Shown: positions 43,383 through 51,059 of the stretch, in pieces | How the letters are laid out: every line of letters begins with the position of its first letter | How positions within the stretch are numbered: position 1 is the stretch's first letter | Assembly (NCBI GenBank): GCA_004561545.1 | Contig: SFVK01000001.1 | Location: 62,001 to 126,000 of the forward strand | From: a bacterium | GTDB taxonomy: Bacteria; Bacillota; Clostridia; Oscillospirales; Ruminococcaceae | DNA length: 64,000 nt | Direction of reading: 5' to 3' | The notes under the pieces: model-generated | Seen by the model: only the letters and a program-made list of their open reading frames with translations | Told to the model about the DNA's origin: nothing | Databases searched by the model: none | Made by a program: the position numbers and the translations under genes

Positions 43383-45349
43383 AGGTCAGCCTCCTTCTCG
43401 GCGGGCAGACGATCGCGGTGAATGCCCTGCATACGGTACATGGGGCGGGCAACCTCGGTCAGTTCTTCGTAGCCGGGAATATGGCCCTCCACAGCGTCAC
43501 AGAGCCAGTCCATGTGAAGAATCTGCTCAGGGCTGAACCCGGTGCGGCCCTCATTCATCAGGGTGCCGTCCTGGGCCACAATATGACAGGCAAAGGGATC
43601 GATGCTGCCGGAGATGATTCCGGCGCGCAGAATATCCGCCAGATGGCGCACATCATGGGGCAGTTCCCGGCTGAGCAGAACGTCCATGACGCCGCTGTTC
43701 ATTCCCCACCAATAGTTGACCGCACGTCCGTCGGTGCCGGACTTGTCCCGGGACCAGCCGCCGTCCAGCACGGTGCGCACAACGTTTTCATAGAACTGGC
43801 CCCAGTGCCAGAAGGGACTGGCCAGATCCACCAGCGTTCCGCCGGGCTGAATCAGAAACGTGCCGAATTCCCGCGAGGGACGGTTGGGGGAGGGCGCGTC
43901 ACGGCCGGACACCACGGTGATGCCCTGCTCGGTGAAGTGGCGCACCGGGTCGCTGGGCAGGCAGGTCCATTGCAGGTCGATTTTGACCCGGGGATTGACC
44001 ATGCGGGCGCCCAGGGCAAAGGCGTTGATGTTGGCGGGGGTGCCAAAGGTGGGGGTGTCGGCCACATAGCCGATGCGGTCCCCCCGGGACACCACGCCCG
44101 CGATGGCGCCGGTGATGAACTTGGCCTCATACACGCGGGTATAATAGGTACGGATGGAAGCGTAGGGCATATCCACCGAACAGTTGAGGATACGGACCTG
44201 GGGATGGCGCAGCGCCGCCCGCAAAGAGGCGCCCACCAGCTTGGGGCTGGTGGTAAACACCATGTCGGCGCCCTCCTGAATGGCCTGTTCCACCAGATCG
44301 TCGGCATTTTTCCCAGCTTCGGCGCCATGATAGGCCACCGTCTCCACCCGGCCCTCAAAGACCATGTCCAGCTGGGTGCGGCCGAACTCATGCTGGCTGG
44401 TCCAGGTGCTGGTCTCGGGGGTGCGCTCGTTGACAAAGGCCACCTTGAGATGATCCGGCCCCGCCGCCCGCTTATTGGGCAGAATCCGGTTCAGCAGGCC
44501 GCCGGACTTTTCCGCCGGGGCGGCGGGCTGGGTGCTCAGCGTGACCGGCTCGGGGCGTTCCAGCGCCAGCACGTCATCCCAGATGGCATCGATGGCCTTG
44601 GCCAGATCCCCGGGGGTATAGGCCTTCAGGTTTTCCAGCTTATACAGCCGCAGCAGGAGCAGCAGCACGTCCGCCGCCGTGGTGTGCATATGTTCGCCGC
44701 CATGGGCATAATAGGCTTTTTTGACCCAGTTGAGCAGGCTGACCACGTCGGCCTTGTCGTCATCGGTCCACGCCTCGCCGGGGGCCTTGCCTAGAGCCTT
44801 TTGCAGGCGGGCATAGCTGCCCTCCTGGGTAAAGTTCAGGGTATACAGCCCGCAGACGGGGTAGAACTCCATGAATTCATAATACATTCGGATCTGCGGG
44901 GTCTCGCTGTAAGGCGGCACAATGCGGATGACGGTGGCCGGGATGGAATCCGCCCCGAAATACTTGAGCACACTAACCCGCTTGTTGCCCTCCTGGACAT
45001 AGAAATGCCCCAGATACTCATAGCAGCGGATGGGATCGTGGATTCCTTCCTCCATATGGGCCTGGCACAGGGTCACCCACTTGCTGGCAAACTCGCTGCT
45101 GGCGGGCAGCAGCGGCATAAAGTTGGCGGCAAAGGCCGCAGTACGCCCCGCCGTCTTGGTACCGGTCACCAGTTCCAGCGGGATCTCAATGGTTCCCAGC
45201 GGCAGCTGCGCCTCCACGCTGGTTTTCTCCAGCCAGTCATCCAGGGCGGGCAGATAGGGATACTGCCCGTCCATGATTTTTTCGCGGTAGCTTCTCTGCG
45301 CCTGTTTCTGCGCCCGGGAATATTCATCCAATGCTTCAAGCCGAGTCAT
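43379..45349 (-). CDS. Large cytoplasmic BMP/PnrA-domain protein with N-terminal ParB-like domain
   Basis: A 656-aa protein without signal peptide or lipobox. Residues about 48-145 contain GHFYVQEGNKRVSVLKYFGA-type sequence, which resembles the ParB/Srx-like fold (compare dGHHR motifs). A helical linker runs to about 260. From about 295 (KVAFVNERTPETSTWTSQHEFGR) to 600 is a BMP/PnrA periplasmic-binding domain, with ILNCSVDMPYASIRTYYTRVYEAKFITGAIAG. BMP domains normally bind nucleosides outside the cell; here the protein should be internal, so a sensor role is possible. ATG was chosen eight bases after AAAGGAG. An extended -10 (TGGTATAAT) is at 45402-45394. Confidence 0.72.
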   Translation of the reverse strand: MTRLEALDEYSRAQKQAQRSYREKIMDGQYPYLPALDDWLEKTSVEAQLPLGTIEIPLELVTGTKTAGRTAAFAANFMPLLPASSEFASKWVTLCQAHMEEGIHDPIRCYEYLGHFYVQEGNKRVSVLKYFGADSIPATVIRIVPPYSETPQIRMYYEFMEFYPVCGLYTLNFTQEGSYARLQKALGKAPGEAWTDDDKADVVSLLNWVKKAYYAHGGEHMHTTAADVLLLLLRLYKLENLKAYTPGDLAKAIDAIWDDVLALERPEPVTLSTQPAAPAEKSGGLLNRILPNKRAAGPDHLKVAFVNERTPETSTWTSQHEFGRTQLDMVFEGRVETVAYHGAEAGKNADDLVEQAIQEGADMVFTTSPKLVGASLRAALRHPQVRILNCSVDMPYASIRTYYTRVYEAKFITGAIAGVVSRGDRIGYVADTPTFGTPANINAFALGARMVNPRVKIDLQWTCLPSDPVRHFTEQGITVVSGRDAPSPNRPSREFGTFLIQPGGTLVDLASPFWHWGQFYENVVRTVLDGGWSRDKSGTDGRAVNYWWGMNSGVMDVLLSRELPHDVRHLADILRAGIISGSIDPFACHIVAQDGTLMNEGRTGFSPEQILHMDWLCDAVEGHIPGYEELTEVARPMYRMQGIHRDRLPAEKEADL

Positions 45350-45539
45350 CACCAAGCTCCTTTCCGTTTTCCCGTATTCCTCTGACCAGGGTTATTATAC
45401 CATATCCCGCCATGGTTTGCACCTGTTTGTTTTTGTCACAGAGGGGCGAATGGTCAATTTTAACGGCAGGAGCGCCCCCTGTGGGCATTGCTTACAAAAT
45501 CACAGGGAAAGCCCCCTGCGGTTTTGGCGGTGCAGCGTC

Positions 45540-45568
45540 TTGCGGGGGCACGGGATTTCGTGTATAAT
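45540..45568 (+). promoter_or_regulatory. Promoter of the small-multidrug-export-type gene
   Basis: TTGCGG (45540-45545), 17-base spacer, TATAAT (45563-45568). The leader is about 45 bases. Confidence 0.65.
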
Positions 45569-45616
45569 GAAAAATGTATGCGAATAAAATGGGAAACAAA
45601 ACGGTGAGGTTTTACA

Positions 45617-46096
45617 ATGCTCAAAAAATATCTGATCGTCTTTCTTGTCTCGATGGTGCCGCTCATTGAGCTGCGCGGAGCCATTCCCTACGGCGTGGCG
45701 TTCGGCCTGCCGCTGTGGAGCACCTATGTGGTGGCCATCATCGGCAACATGATCCCGGTCCCCTTCATCTATCTCTTTGCCCGCAAAATTCTGGAATGGG
45801 GCGCCGACAAGCCGGTGATCGGCAAATTTTTCAGCTGGTGCCTGAAAAAAGGTCATAAGGGCGGCGAGAAGCTGAAAGCCACCGCCGGCCGCGGCCTCTT
45901 TGTGGCGCTGCTGCTCTTTGTGGGCATCCCCCTGCCCGGCACCGGCGCATGGACCGGCACGCTGGCCGCCAGCCTGCTGGACATGGACTTTAAAGACAGC
46001 GTGCTTGCCTGCATGGGCGGCGTACTGCTGGCCGGATGCATCATGGGCGTGCTGAGCGTTCTGGGCGTTTCTGCCTTTGGCGCCATTGTGGGCTGA
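45617..46096 (+). CDS. Small multidrug export-family membrane protein (COG2426)
   Basis: A 159-aa membrane protein with four or five helices. The start LIVFLVSMVPLIELRGAIPYGVAFGL and the loop VALLLFVGIPLPGTGAWTGTLAASLL are the signature of the COG2426/PF06695 family. It is labelled a putative small multi-drug export protein but relates distantly to DedA/SNARE-associated proteins. Actual transport is unproven. The ATG follows GGTGAGG. It is monocistronic with its own terminator. Confidence 0.85.
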   Translation: MLKKYLIVFLVSMVPLIELRGAIPYGVAFGLPLWSTYVVAIIGNMIPVPFIYLFARKILEWGADKPVIGKFFSWCLKKGHKGGEKLKATAGRGLFVALLLFVGIPLPGTGAWTGTLAASLLDMDFKDSVLACMGGVLLAGCIMGVLSVLGVSAFGAIVG

Positions 46097-46113
46097 GACT
46101 GTTCCCGGCTTTT

Positions 46114-46146
46114 CCCTCTGCCGCTGCGCGGCAGAGGGATTTTTGT
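46114..46146 (+). terminator. Terminator of the COG2426 gene
   Basis: CCCTCTGCCG pairs with CGGCAGAGGG, followed by ATTTTTG. Confidence 0.9.
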
Positions 46147-46222
46147 TTGCCCCGGCGAATCGAAAAGAGCAGACTGTTCAAAAAAGCGCCGGATTTTTGT
46201 GCAGTTTTTCAATGCTTCTTTC

Positions 46223-46251
46223 TTGACAGACGGCGGTCGATGTGATATTTT
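46223..46251 (+). promoter_or_regulatory. Promoter of the SPFH/RHH pair
   Basis: TTGACA (46223-46228), 17-base spacer, TATTTT (46246-46251). The -10 overlaps the first GATAT box. Confidence 0.6.
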
Positions 46252-46286
46252 TATGATATCAAATAGATATCACCATTCATGATATC
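46244..46286. promoter_or_regulatory. Tandem GATATC operator-like boxes
   Basis: GATATT at 46244 and GATATC at 46255, 46266 and 46281 form a row with steps of 11, 11 and 15 bases, that is one helical turn between the first three. They cover the -10 and the start region of the SPFH gene. The second gene of the unit encodes a ribbon-helix-helix protein, the class that binds such tandem short dyads, so autorepression is likely. Confidence 0.65.
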
Positions 46287-46308
46287 CATTGCACGAGGAG
46301 GAATTGTT

Positions 46309-47253
46309 ATGTCGGAAACTTCTGCACCCGTCCGCCGGGACATCAGTGAAAAAACGCTGCACCCGGTCAACGGCATTCTGGTCCTGGTGGGAGCCTTCGC
46401 CGCAGTCGCGCTGGGGGTCCTTCTGTTTGTTCTGGGAATTCTCCGCGTCGAAAGTCGTCCCGGAGCCCCGGGCGTCGTGATGATCGTCGCTTCCGTGGTG
46501 CTGGTCATTGCCGCCATGTTTCTTTTCGCGGGCATCAAGGTGGTGCGGCCCAACGAAGCCATTGTGCTGACGCTGTTCGGCAAATATTACGGCACCGTGC
46601 GGGAATCGGGCTGCTTCTTTGTAAATCCCTTCTGCGCCGTGGCGGGGCACGGGCGGGTTTCCCTCAAGCTGACCACGCTGAAAAACGAAAAGCAGAAGGT
46701 CAACGATGCTCAGGGCAACCCCATCCTGATCGGCGCCAACGTGGTGTGGCGCATTGTGGACCCCACCAAGGCGGTCTTCAACGTGGACAATTATCAGGAG
46801 TTCATCTCCATCCAGACAGACTCCACCATCCGCAACATCGCCCGGCTTTACCCTTACGACATTGTGGATGACAACGAGGACGACGAGGTCGTGGAGAAAA
46901 CCCTGCGTTCCAGCAGCCAGGAGATCGCGTGCAATATGCGGGATGAACTGCAAAAGCGGGTGACCGAGGCAGGCATCGTAATTGAGGAAGTAAAAATCAC
47001 AGACCTGGCCTATTCCGAGGAGATCGCCGCCGCCATGCTGCAGCGTCAGCAGGCCACCGCCATCATTGCGGCCCGGGCCAAGATTGTGGACGGCGCGGTG
47101 GGTATGGTCAAGATGGCGCTGGATAAACTGAGCGAGGACGAGATTGTGGTGCTGGACGACGAGCGCAAGGCCGCCATGGTGAGCAACCTGCTGGTGGTGC
47201 TCTGTTCCGGCAAGGACACCCAGCCTGTTGTGAACAGCGGCAGCATCTATTAA
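46309..47253 (+). CDS. SPFH/band-7 domain membrane protein
   Basis: A 314-aa protein. Two hydrophobic segments lie at about 22-44 and 53-76. Then comes the SPFH domain from [33 protein letters not shown] to [46 protein letters not shown]. Proteins of this group organise membrane microdomains or protease complexes; no direct function is known. GAGGAGG (46296-46302) precedes the ATG. The RHH gene follows after 13 bases, a pairing often seen for this subfamily. Confidence 0.88.
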   Translation: MSETSAPVRRDISEKTLHPVNGILVLVGAFAAVALGVLLFVLGILRVESRPGAPGVVMIVASVVLVIAAMFLFAGIKVVRPNEAIVLTLFGKYYGTVRESGCFFVNPFCAVAGHGRVSLKLTTLKNEKQKVNDAQGNPILIGANVVWRIVDPTKAVFNVDNYQEFISIQTDSTIRNIARLYPYDIVDDNEDDEVVEKTLRSSSQEIACNMRDELQKRVTEAGIVIEEVKITDLAYSEEIAAAMLQRQQATAIIAARAKIVDGAVGMVKMALDKLSEDEIVVLDDERKAAMVSNLLVVLCSGKDTQPVVNSGSIY

Positions 47254-47266
47254 AGAGGAACGGAAG

Positions 47267-47515
47267 ATGGACCTGGACGAACGTGAACGGAAATTGCGGG
47301 AGCGTCTGGAAAAACTGGACGCCATGGAAGCCGAGATCCGCGCCCGGGAAAAAGCGGTCAAGGCGGCCAGAAACGAGCGCAAGCAGATTATTCTGCGGCT
47401 GCCCCAAAGCCTGTGGGACGAGATTGCCGCTTGGGCGGAGGAGGATTTTCGTTCCATCAACGGGCAGATTGAATATCTGCTGACCGAGAGTGTGCGCCGC
47501 CACAAGAAGGGGTAA
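47267..47515 (+). CDS. Ribbon-helix-helix (Arc-like) DNA-binding protein
   Basis: An 82-aa protein. Residues 1-36 are a charged helix, probably a coiled coil (ERERKLRERLEKLDAMEAEI). Residues 38-80 are the Arc-type ribbon-helix-helix, with strand KQIILRLPQSLWDEI and helix GQIEYLLTESVRR. It is coupled to the SPFH gene and likely binds the GATATC row upstream of it. RBS is GAGGAACGGAAG with ATG. Confidence 0.85.
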   Translation: MDLDERERKLRERLEKLDAMEAEIRAREKAVKAARNERKQIILRLPQSLWDEIAAWAEEDFRSINGQIEYLLTESVRRHKKG

Positions 47516-47570
47516 CCGCCATGGCTTCGGCTGAGATTGAAAAGACCTATCCAAAGGAAGTGTAAACAAG

Positions 47571-47617
47571 CCCCCGCGCCTGTCAGGAGTGCTCCTGCGG
47601 GCGCGGGGGTCTTTTTG
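47571..47617 (+). terminator. Terminator of the SPFH/RHH unit
   Basis: CCCCCGCGCC pairs with GGCGCGGGGG, enclosing an inner CAGGAG/CTCCTG stem, followed by TCTTTTTG. Confidence 0.9.
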
Positions 47618-47622
47618 CATGG

Positions 47623-48462
47623 TTACTTGCGGCGGTAGGCCAGAAAGCGGAACCCGATCTCGGTGGTCAGGGCGTCCAGTTCATTGAGCCGTTTTGCGCC
47701 TGCCAACGGCGTTTTCCAGAAATAGGGCGTCATGGCAAACAGGTTGCGGATCTGCTCTCCCCGGACCGTGATGGTATCGGTGACGGTGCGCTCCCCCACC
47801 GGCGTGAACCCGGCGTAGGCCGTCTGCTGCTCCGCGTTCTCATAGGGTTCCGGGTAGAGCACCTCCTTGAGGCCGTAAAGGTGGCGCGGCGTGGGCACCG
47901 CGTAGAGCAGCACCCCGCCGGGGCGCAGCACGCGGCAGAACTCATCCCCGGCAAAGGGGGAGAAAATGTTCACCAGCACATCGGCCCAGCCGTCCCGGAT
48001 GGGCGCGCAAAAGCTGCCGCCCACCGCAAAGGCGCCTTCGGGCACCAGTTTGGCGGCAAGGCGCACCGCGTCCCTGGACAGGTCAAACCCCGCCAGAACA
48101 CAGGGGCGGCCCCCGGCCGCAAAGGTATCCAGAATCATCCGGTCATAGCTACCCTCGCCACAGCCGGCGTCCACCACATGGATCTGATCCTCCCGGGGCG
48201 CGTATTGCAGGCAAAGCTCCGCCAGCGCCGTCTGGAAGGGTGCGTAGTATCCCGCCTGCAAAAAGCTGCGGCGGGCACGGACCATGAGCTTGCTGTCGCC
48301 AGGGTCGGCGGCGTGGCGCTTCTGGATGGGCAGAAGATTGACGTACCCTTCCCTGGCCAGATCAAAGCTGTGCCCCTGGGCACAGCGCAGCGAGGACCCC
48401 AGCGGCATGAGCGGTCCCCGGCAGACCGGGCAGCGCAGGGCAGCGGCGGACTGGGGCGTCAT
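47623..48462 (-). CDS. rlmA: 23S rRNA (guanine-N1)-methyltransferase RlmA
   Basis: A 279-aa enzyme. The N-terminal zinc finger is CPVCRGPL with CAQGHSFD, and YVNLLP follows as in the RlmA family. The SAM motif VVDAGCGEGSYDRMI lies at about 95-110 and FSPFAGDEFCRVLRPGGVLL further on. It methylates a guanine near 745-748 of 23S rRNA; Gram-positive members modify G748 and can affect tylosin sensitivity. The start overlaps the upstream gene stop by ATGA. Confidence 0.92.
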   Translation of the reverse strand: MTPQSAAALRCPVCRGPLMPLGSSLRCAQGHSFDLAREGYVNLLPIQKRHAADPGDSKLMVRARRSFLQAGYYAPFQTALAELCLQYAPREDQIHVVDAGCGEGSYDRMILDTFAAGGRPCVLAGFDLSRDAVRLAAKLVPEGAFAVGGSFCAPIRDGWADVLVNIFSPFAGDEFCRVLRPGGVLLYAVPTPRHLYGLKEVLYPEPYENAEQQTAYAGFTPVGERTVTDTITVRGEQIRNLFAMTPYFWKTPLAGAKRLNELDALTTEIGFRFLAYRRK

Positions 48463-49043
48463 GAATTTGCCTCCGGCACAGCGGGCGGTTCCGGCGGGGT
48501 CTCGTCCTCGCCGGGGATGGGAGCGGTCGCGCCGCCGTGAGCGGCCATATACTCCTCAAAATTGGCGTATTTCTGTTTGGGCGGCCGGCGGGAGATCAGC
48601 TCCAGGCCGGGGTCCTCCTCCCGTTCGGCACGCCCACGGCCGCGGGGCGCGGGCTGAGGTGTGCGGGCACGGCGCTCGGGCGGCTGCTGGGGCGCGGGCT
48701 GGGAGCGGCGGCCGCGGTTCTGGGCCGGCGTCTCGGACGGCGGGGCAGGCTGAGCTCCCCGGCGGGGCGGCTGGGGGGCGGGCTGGGCCGCCGGCTTTTT
48801 GCCCCGGGGCGGCTGACTGTTCTGGCCGCCGGAAGCATTCTGGCGCGGCGGGTGCGGGAGCTGCTTTTGTGCCGGAGCCTTGTTCTGCGCGGGCTGACGG
48901 GGCGCCGGGGCGGCGGCGTTCTGGGCCGGCACGGCGGTTTCCGCCCCGGCGCGGGGGGCGCGGCGGCGGCGACGGCGGCGGGCCGCCGGGCTCTGGCCGT
49001 CGCGGGGGGCAAGGGGTTCGGCGGTTTTTTCGTTGCTCGACAT
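48459..49043 (-). CDS. Pro/Arg/Ala/Gln-rich disordered protein
   Basis: A 194-aa protein of low complexity that I do not recognise. After MSSNEKTAEPL it has an arginine run (ARRRRRRRAPRAG) and about 120 residues rich in P, Q, A, R and N. A short conserved-looking tail then contains LELISRRPPKQKYANFEEYMAAHGG. There is no membrane segment. The basic stretch could bind RNA or a ribosome, which fits its place before rlmA. The start follows GGAG by nine bases; a further 12 codons are open upstream. Low-complexity high-GC sequence also makes a chance frame possible, but coupling on both sides argues for a gene. Confidence 0.6.
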   Translation of the reverse strand: MSSNEKTAEPLAPRDGQSPAARRRRRRRAPRAGAETAVPAQNAAAPAPRQPAQNKAPAQKQLPHPPRQNASGGQNSQPPRGKKPAAQPAPQPPRRGAQPAPPSETPAQNRGRRSQPAPQQPPERRARTPQPAPRGRGRAEREEDPGLELISRRPPKQKYANFEEYMAAHGGATAPIPGEDETPPEPPAVPEANS

Positions 49044-49057
49044 GGTGATCCACTCCA

Positions 49058-50344
49058 TTATCTGATCAGACTGCGGCATTCATTATAATACCGCTTTTCT
49101 TCGGCGTGACCCATGCTGAAGGTTTTGCGGGGCAGCACGCCGCCCAGCACAACGCCCTTGAACAGGTCGGCCTTGGCAAACTCCGGCAGTATCAGCGCGG
49201 TGGCGGGCTTTGCGGGGTCTGCCGCCATGGCACGGGCTGTCTGACTGCCGTGAATGTAATCCACCGTCACCCCGGGGTGATCCGCCAGGAAATCGCCGAT
49301 AAAGTGCTCGGCGGTGCCCACGGCCAGCGGGTCGGGGGAACTGGACACGGCAAAGGGGTACTCCCCCGCGCCGCCGGTCAGCAGGATGGGCTGGTCGCCT
49401 CCCCGGGGCGCCGCGCCATGGGCGGTCAGCCAGGCGGCAAAGGCCCGGGCCGCAGCGGGGGCGTCCACCCCAAACAGCACCCGGTGGATGGGTTCGATTT
49501 CAATGGCCGGGGAATGGACGTTGCAAACCTCCGCCAGGCACCAGCGGGCGGGATGGTTCTGCCGCTCCTCCGGCGTCAGGGTTGGCTTGAGTTCCTCCCA
49601 GTACGCCTTGGCGGTGGCCAGGGAGTGGTTGCCATCCCCCACTGCCAGCGTCATGGCGGGCTGACCGGCCGCGCCGGGCCAGCGGGCCGCAAAGGCGTCC
49701 GGGTCCCCCAGCGCGGTGACGGCGGCATTGATCTGGGCGATCAGGGCGGGGTCCTCCACCGCCCAGCCGGCCAGATGGCCGCCGCCCAGCATGAGGTCCC
49801 CCTCATAGAGCAGCGGCAGACGGTCCTTCACCGCGCCGATGGGTTCCACCAGGGTGCGGGACTCGTCGTCGGCCAGCATCATCACATGGGGCGTCTCCAG
49901 CGTGGCGCCGCGCCGGATCTTGAGCCGGGGCGGAATGCGGGCCACCACCGTGCTCTCACTGGGACGGATGGCGGGCTTTGACCCGGGCGCGAAGCTGTAC
50001 TGCTCCAGGTCCACCGCGCCCACCAGCCCCTGACGGATGGTGCCGTCCATCTGGGTCCGCTCCAGATAGACATAGCCGTTCACCTGGCGGGTGAGAAGAT
50101 GGAGGCGGTAATCCTCCATGGCGGCACGGATGGAGGCCAGACGGGCATCCTCCTGCCCGGTGCCCAGGTAGGCTTCCGGCAGGACAAGGTGGAGGGTACT
50201 GGGTTTGCCTGCGGCGAGGGACTCGGCTTTTTCCCAGTACTCCGGCTGGGAGGTGAACTGGTCCACCGCAATGCAGGCCCAGGGGTTCAGCGGGGTTCCC
50301 CCGGCGGGCAGCAAAATGCGGGCGGGGACAAAACAATTCTGCAT
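49058..50344 (-). CDS. DUF1015-family protein
   Basis: A 428-aa member of the DUF1015/COG4198 family. It begins FVPARILLPAGG and contains the diagnostic LAVGDGNHSLATAKAYWEELK (about 218-238) plus a C-terminal VDYIHGSQTA. Archaeal relatives include an ADP-dependent serine kinase, and the fold is thought to be ParB/Srx-like; whether this protein is a kinase is unknown. The start MQNCFVPA lies behind AGGAG. It is the first gene of the unit with the disordered protein and rlmA. A MITE remnant separates it from rnfA. Confidence 0.85.
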   Translation of the reverse strand: MQNCFVPARILLPAGGTPLNPWACIAVDQFTSQPEYWEKAESLAAGKPSTLHLVLPEAYLGTGQEDARLASIRAAMEDYRLHLLTRQVNGYVYLERTQMDGTIRQGLVGAVDLEQYSFAPGSKPAIRPSESTVVARIPPRLKIRRGATLETPHVMMLADDESRTLVEPIGAVKDRLPLLYEGDLMLGGGHLAGWAVEDPALIAQINAAVTALGDPDAFAARWPGAAGQPAMTLAVGDGNHSLATAKAYWEELKPTLTPEERQNHPARWCLAEVCNVHSPAIEIEPIHRVLFGVDAPAAARAFAAWLTAHGAAPRGGDQPILLTGGAGEYPFAVSSSPDPLAVGTAEHFIGDFLADHPGVTVDYIHGSQTARAMAADPAKPATALILPEFAKADLFKGVVLGGVLPRKTFSMGHAEEKRYYNECRSLIR

Positions 50345-50363
50345 ACAAAGGCTCCTGACTTCA

Positions 50364-50407
50364 GGGCAGCACCGCATCGGGCAGCAGCCACGAATTGCGG
50401 GATTGCC
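50364..50407. repeat. Short MITE remnant
   Basis: GGGCAGCACCGCA (50364-50376) and the complement of GAATTGCGGGATTGCC (50392-50407) resemble the two ends of the element at 16615-16788, with the middle deleted. It lies between rnfA and the DUF1015 gene. Confidence 0.4.
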
Positions 50408-50414
50408 ATGGATT

Positions 50415-51059
50415 TTATAAGGTGTTTCCGGTTCCCACCAGGCCATAGATGGCCAGCGAGAGGATGCCAATATAGATCAGCGAACTGGGCAGGCCGCGGA
50501 AAATAGCGGGGATTTCCTTGCTGCGCAGACGGCGGCGGCCCTCATCCACCACCAAAACCGCAACCAGATAGCCGATGCCGCTGCCCAGGCCGAAGGCAAT
50601 GGATTGCAGCAGGCTGTAGTTCTGGTTGGCTGCGATGAGCAGCGTGCCCAGCACACAACAGTTGAAGGTGGCGGCAGGAAGCTGGTCCCGGTAGGCGGCC
50701 CGGTTGCGGGACGCGCCCAGCACAAGCCAGACCACCCCCATGGCAAGGAGGGAGCAGGTGACAAAGATGATGGGGCGCAGTGCCGCCGGCGGGAACCAGA
50801 CGGGCAACACCCGCACCAGGGCGGGGAACAGCAGATTCTGGGCGGCCCAGCCCAGCGGCGCGCTGAGGGTCTGCACCCAAATGATGGGAATGCAGTACTG
50901 CCAGGTGCGCACCTCGGGGTCATTGACCAGCTTGATGAGGCGGGAGACGCCCAGCGCACGGAGCAGAACGGCGTTCTCGGCAAAGACGGCCACTACGGCA
51001 TAGAGGAAGAACTGGGCCACGGCCTGCAAAACCGAGCGCTCAGTGTTTGGGTTCATCAT
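50415..51059 (-). CDS. RnfA-like membrane subunit, divergent
   Basis: A 214-aa six-helix protein aligned with RnfA/RsxA by FAENAVLLRALG (usual NNFVL--LG), LPAATFNCCVLG (usual LPLITTNCAVLG) and the C-terminal IPAIFRGLPSSLIYIGILSLAIYGLVG. RnfA and RnfE sandwich a 2Fe-2S cluster held by four cysteines. The second-half NC is present here, but the first-half LGLCP reads LGVSR, losing the ligand. The start is one of two ATGs that overlap the rnfE-like gene by about 20 bases; the ribosome site is not well placed. Confidence 0.78.
   Translation of the reverse strand: MMNPNTERSVLQAVAQFFLYAVVAVFAENAVLLRALGVSRLIKLVNDPEVRTWQYCIPIIWVQTLSAPLGWAAQNLLFPALVRVLPVWFPPAALRPIIFVTCSLLAMGVVWLVLGASRNRAAYRDQLPAATFNCCVLGTLLIAANQNYSLLQSIAFGLGSGIGYLVAVLVVDEGRRRLRSKEIPAIFRGLPSSLIYIGILSLAIYGLVGTGNTL

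Noticed and set aside
47521..47565. A 14-codon frame MASAEIEKTYPKEV just after the RHH gene
   Set aside because: It is short, with only a weak ribosome site, and is followed directly by the terminator. A leader-type peptide here would have no downstream gene to control.
49058..50470. Longer start for the DUF1015 gene through 50364-50470
   Set aside because: The added residues derive from the MITE remnant and the 3' end of the rnfA-like gene. The family N-terminus FVPARILLP begins right after the ATG at 50344.
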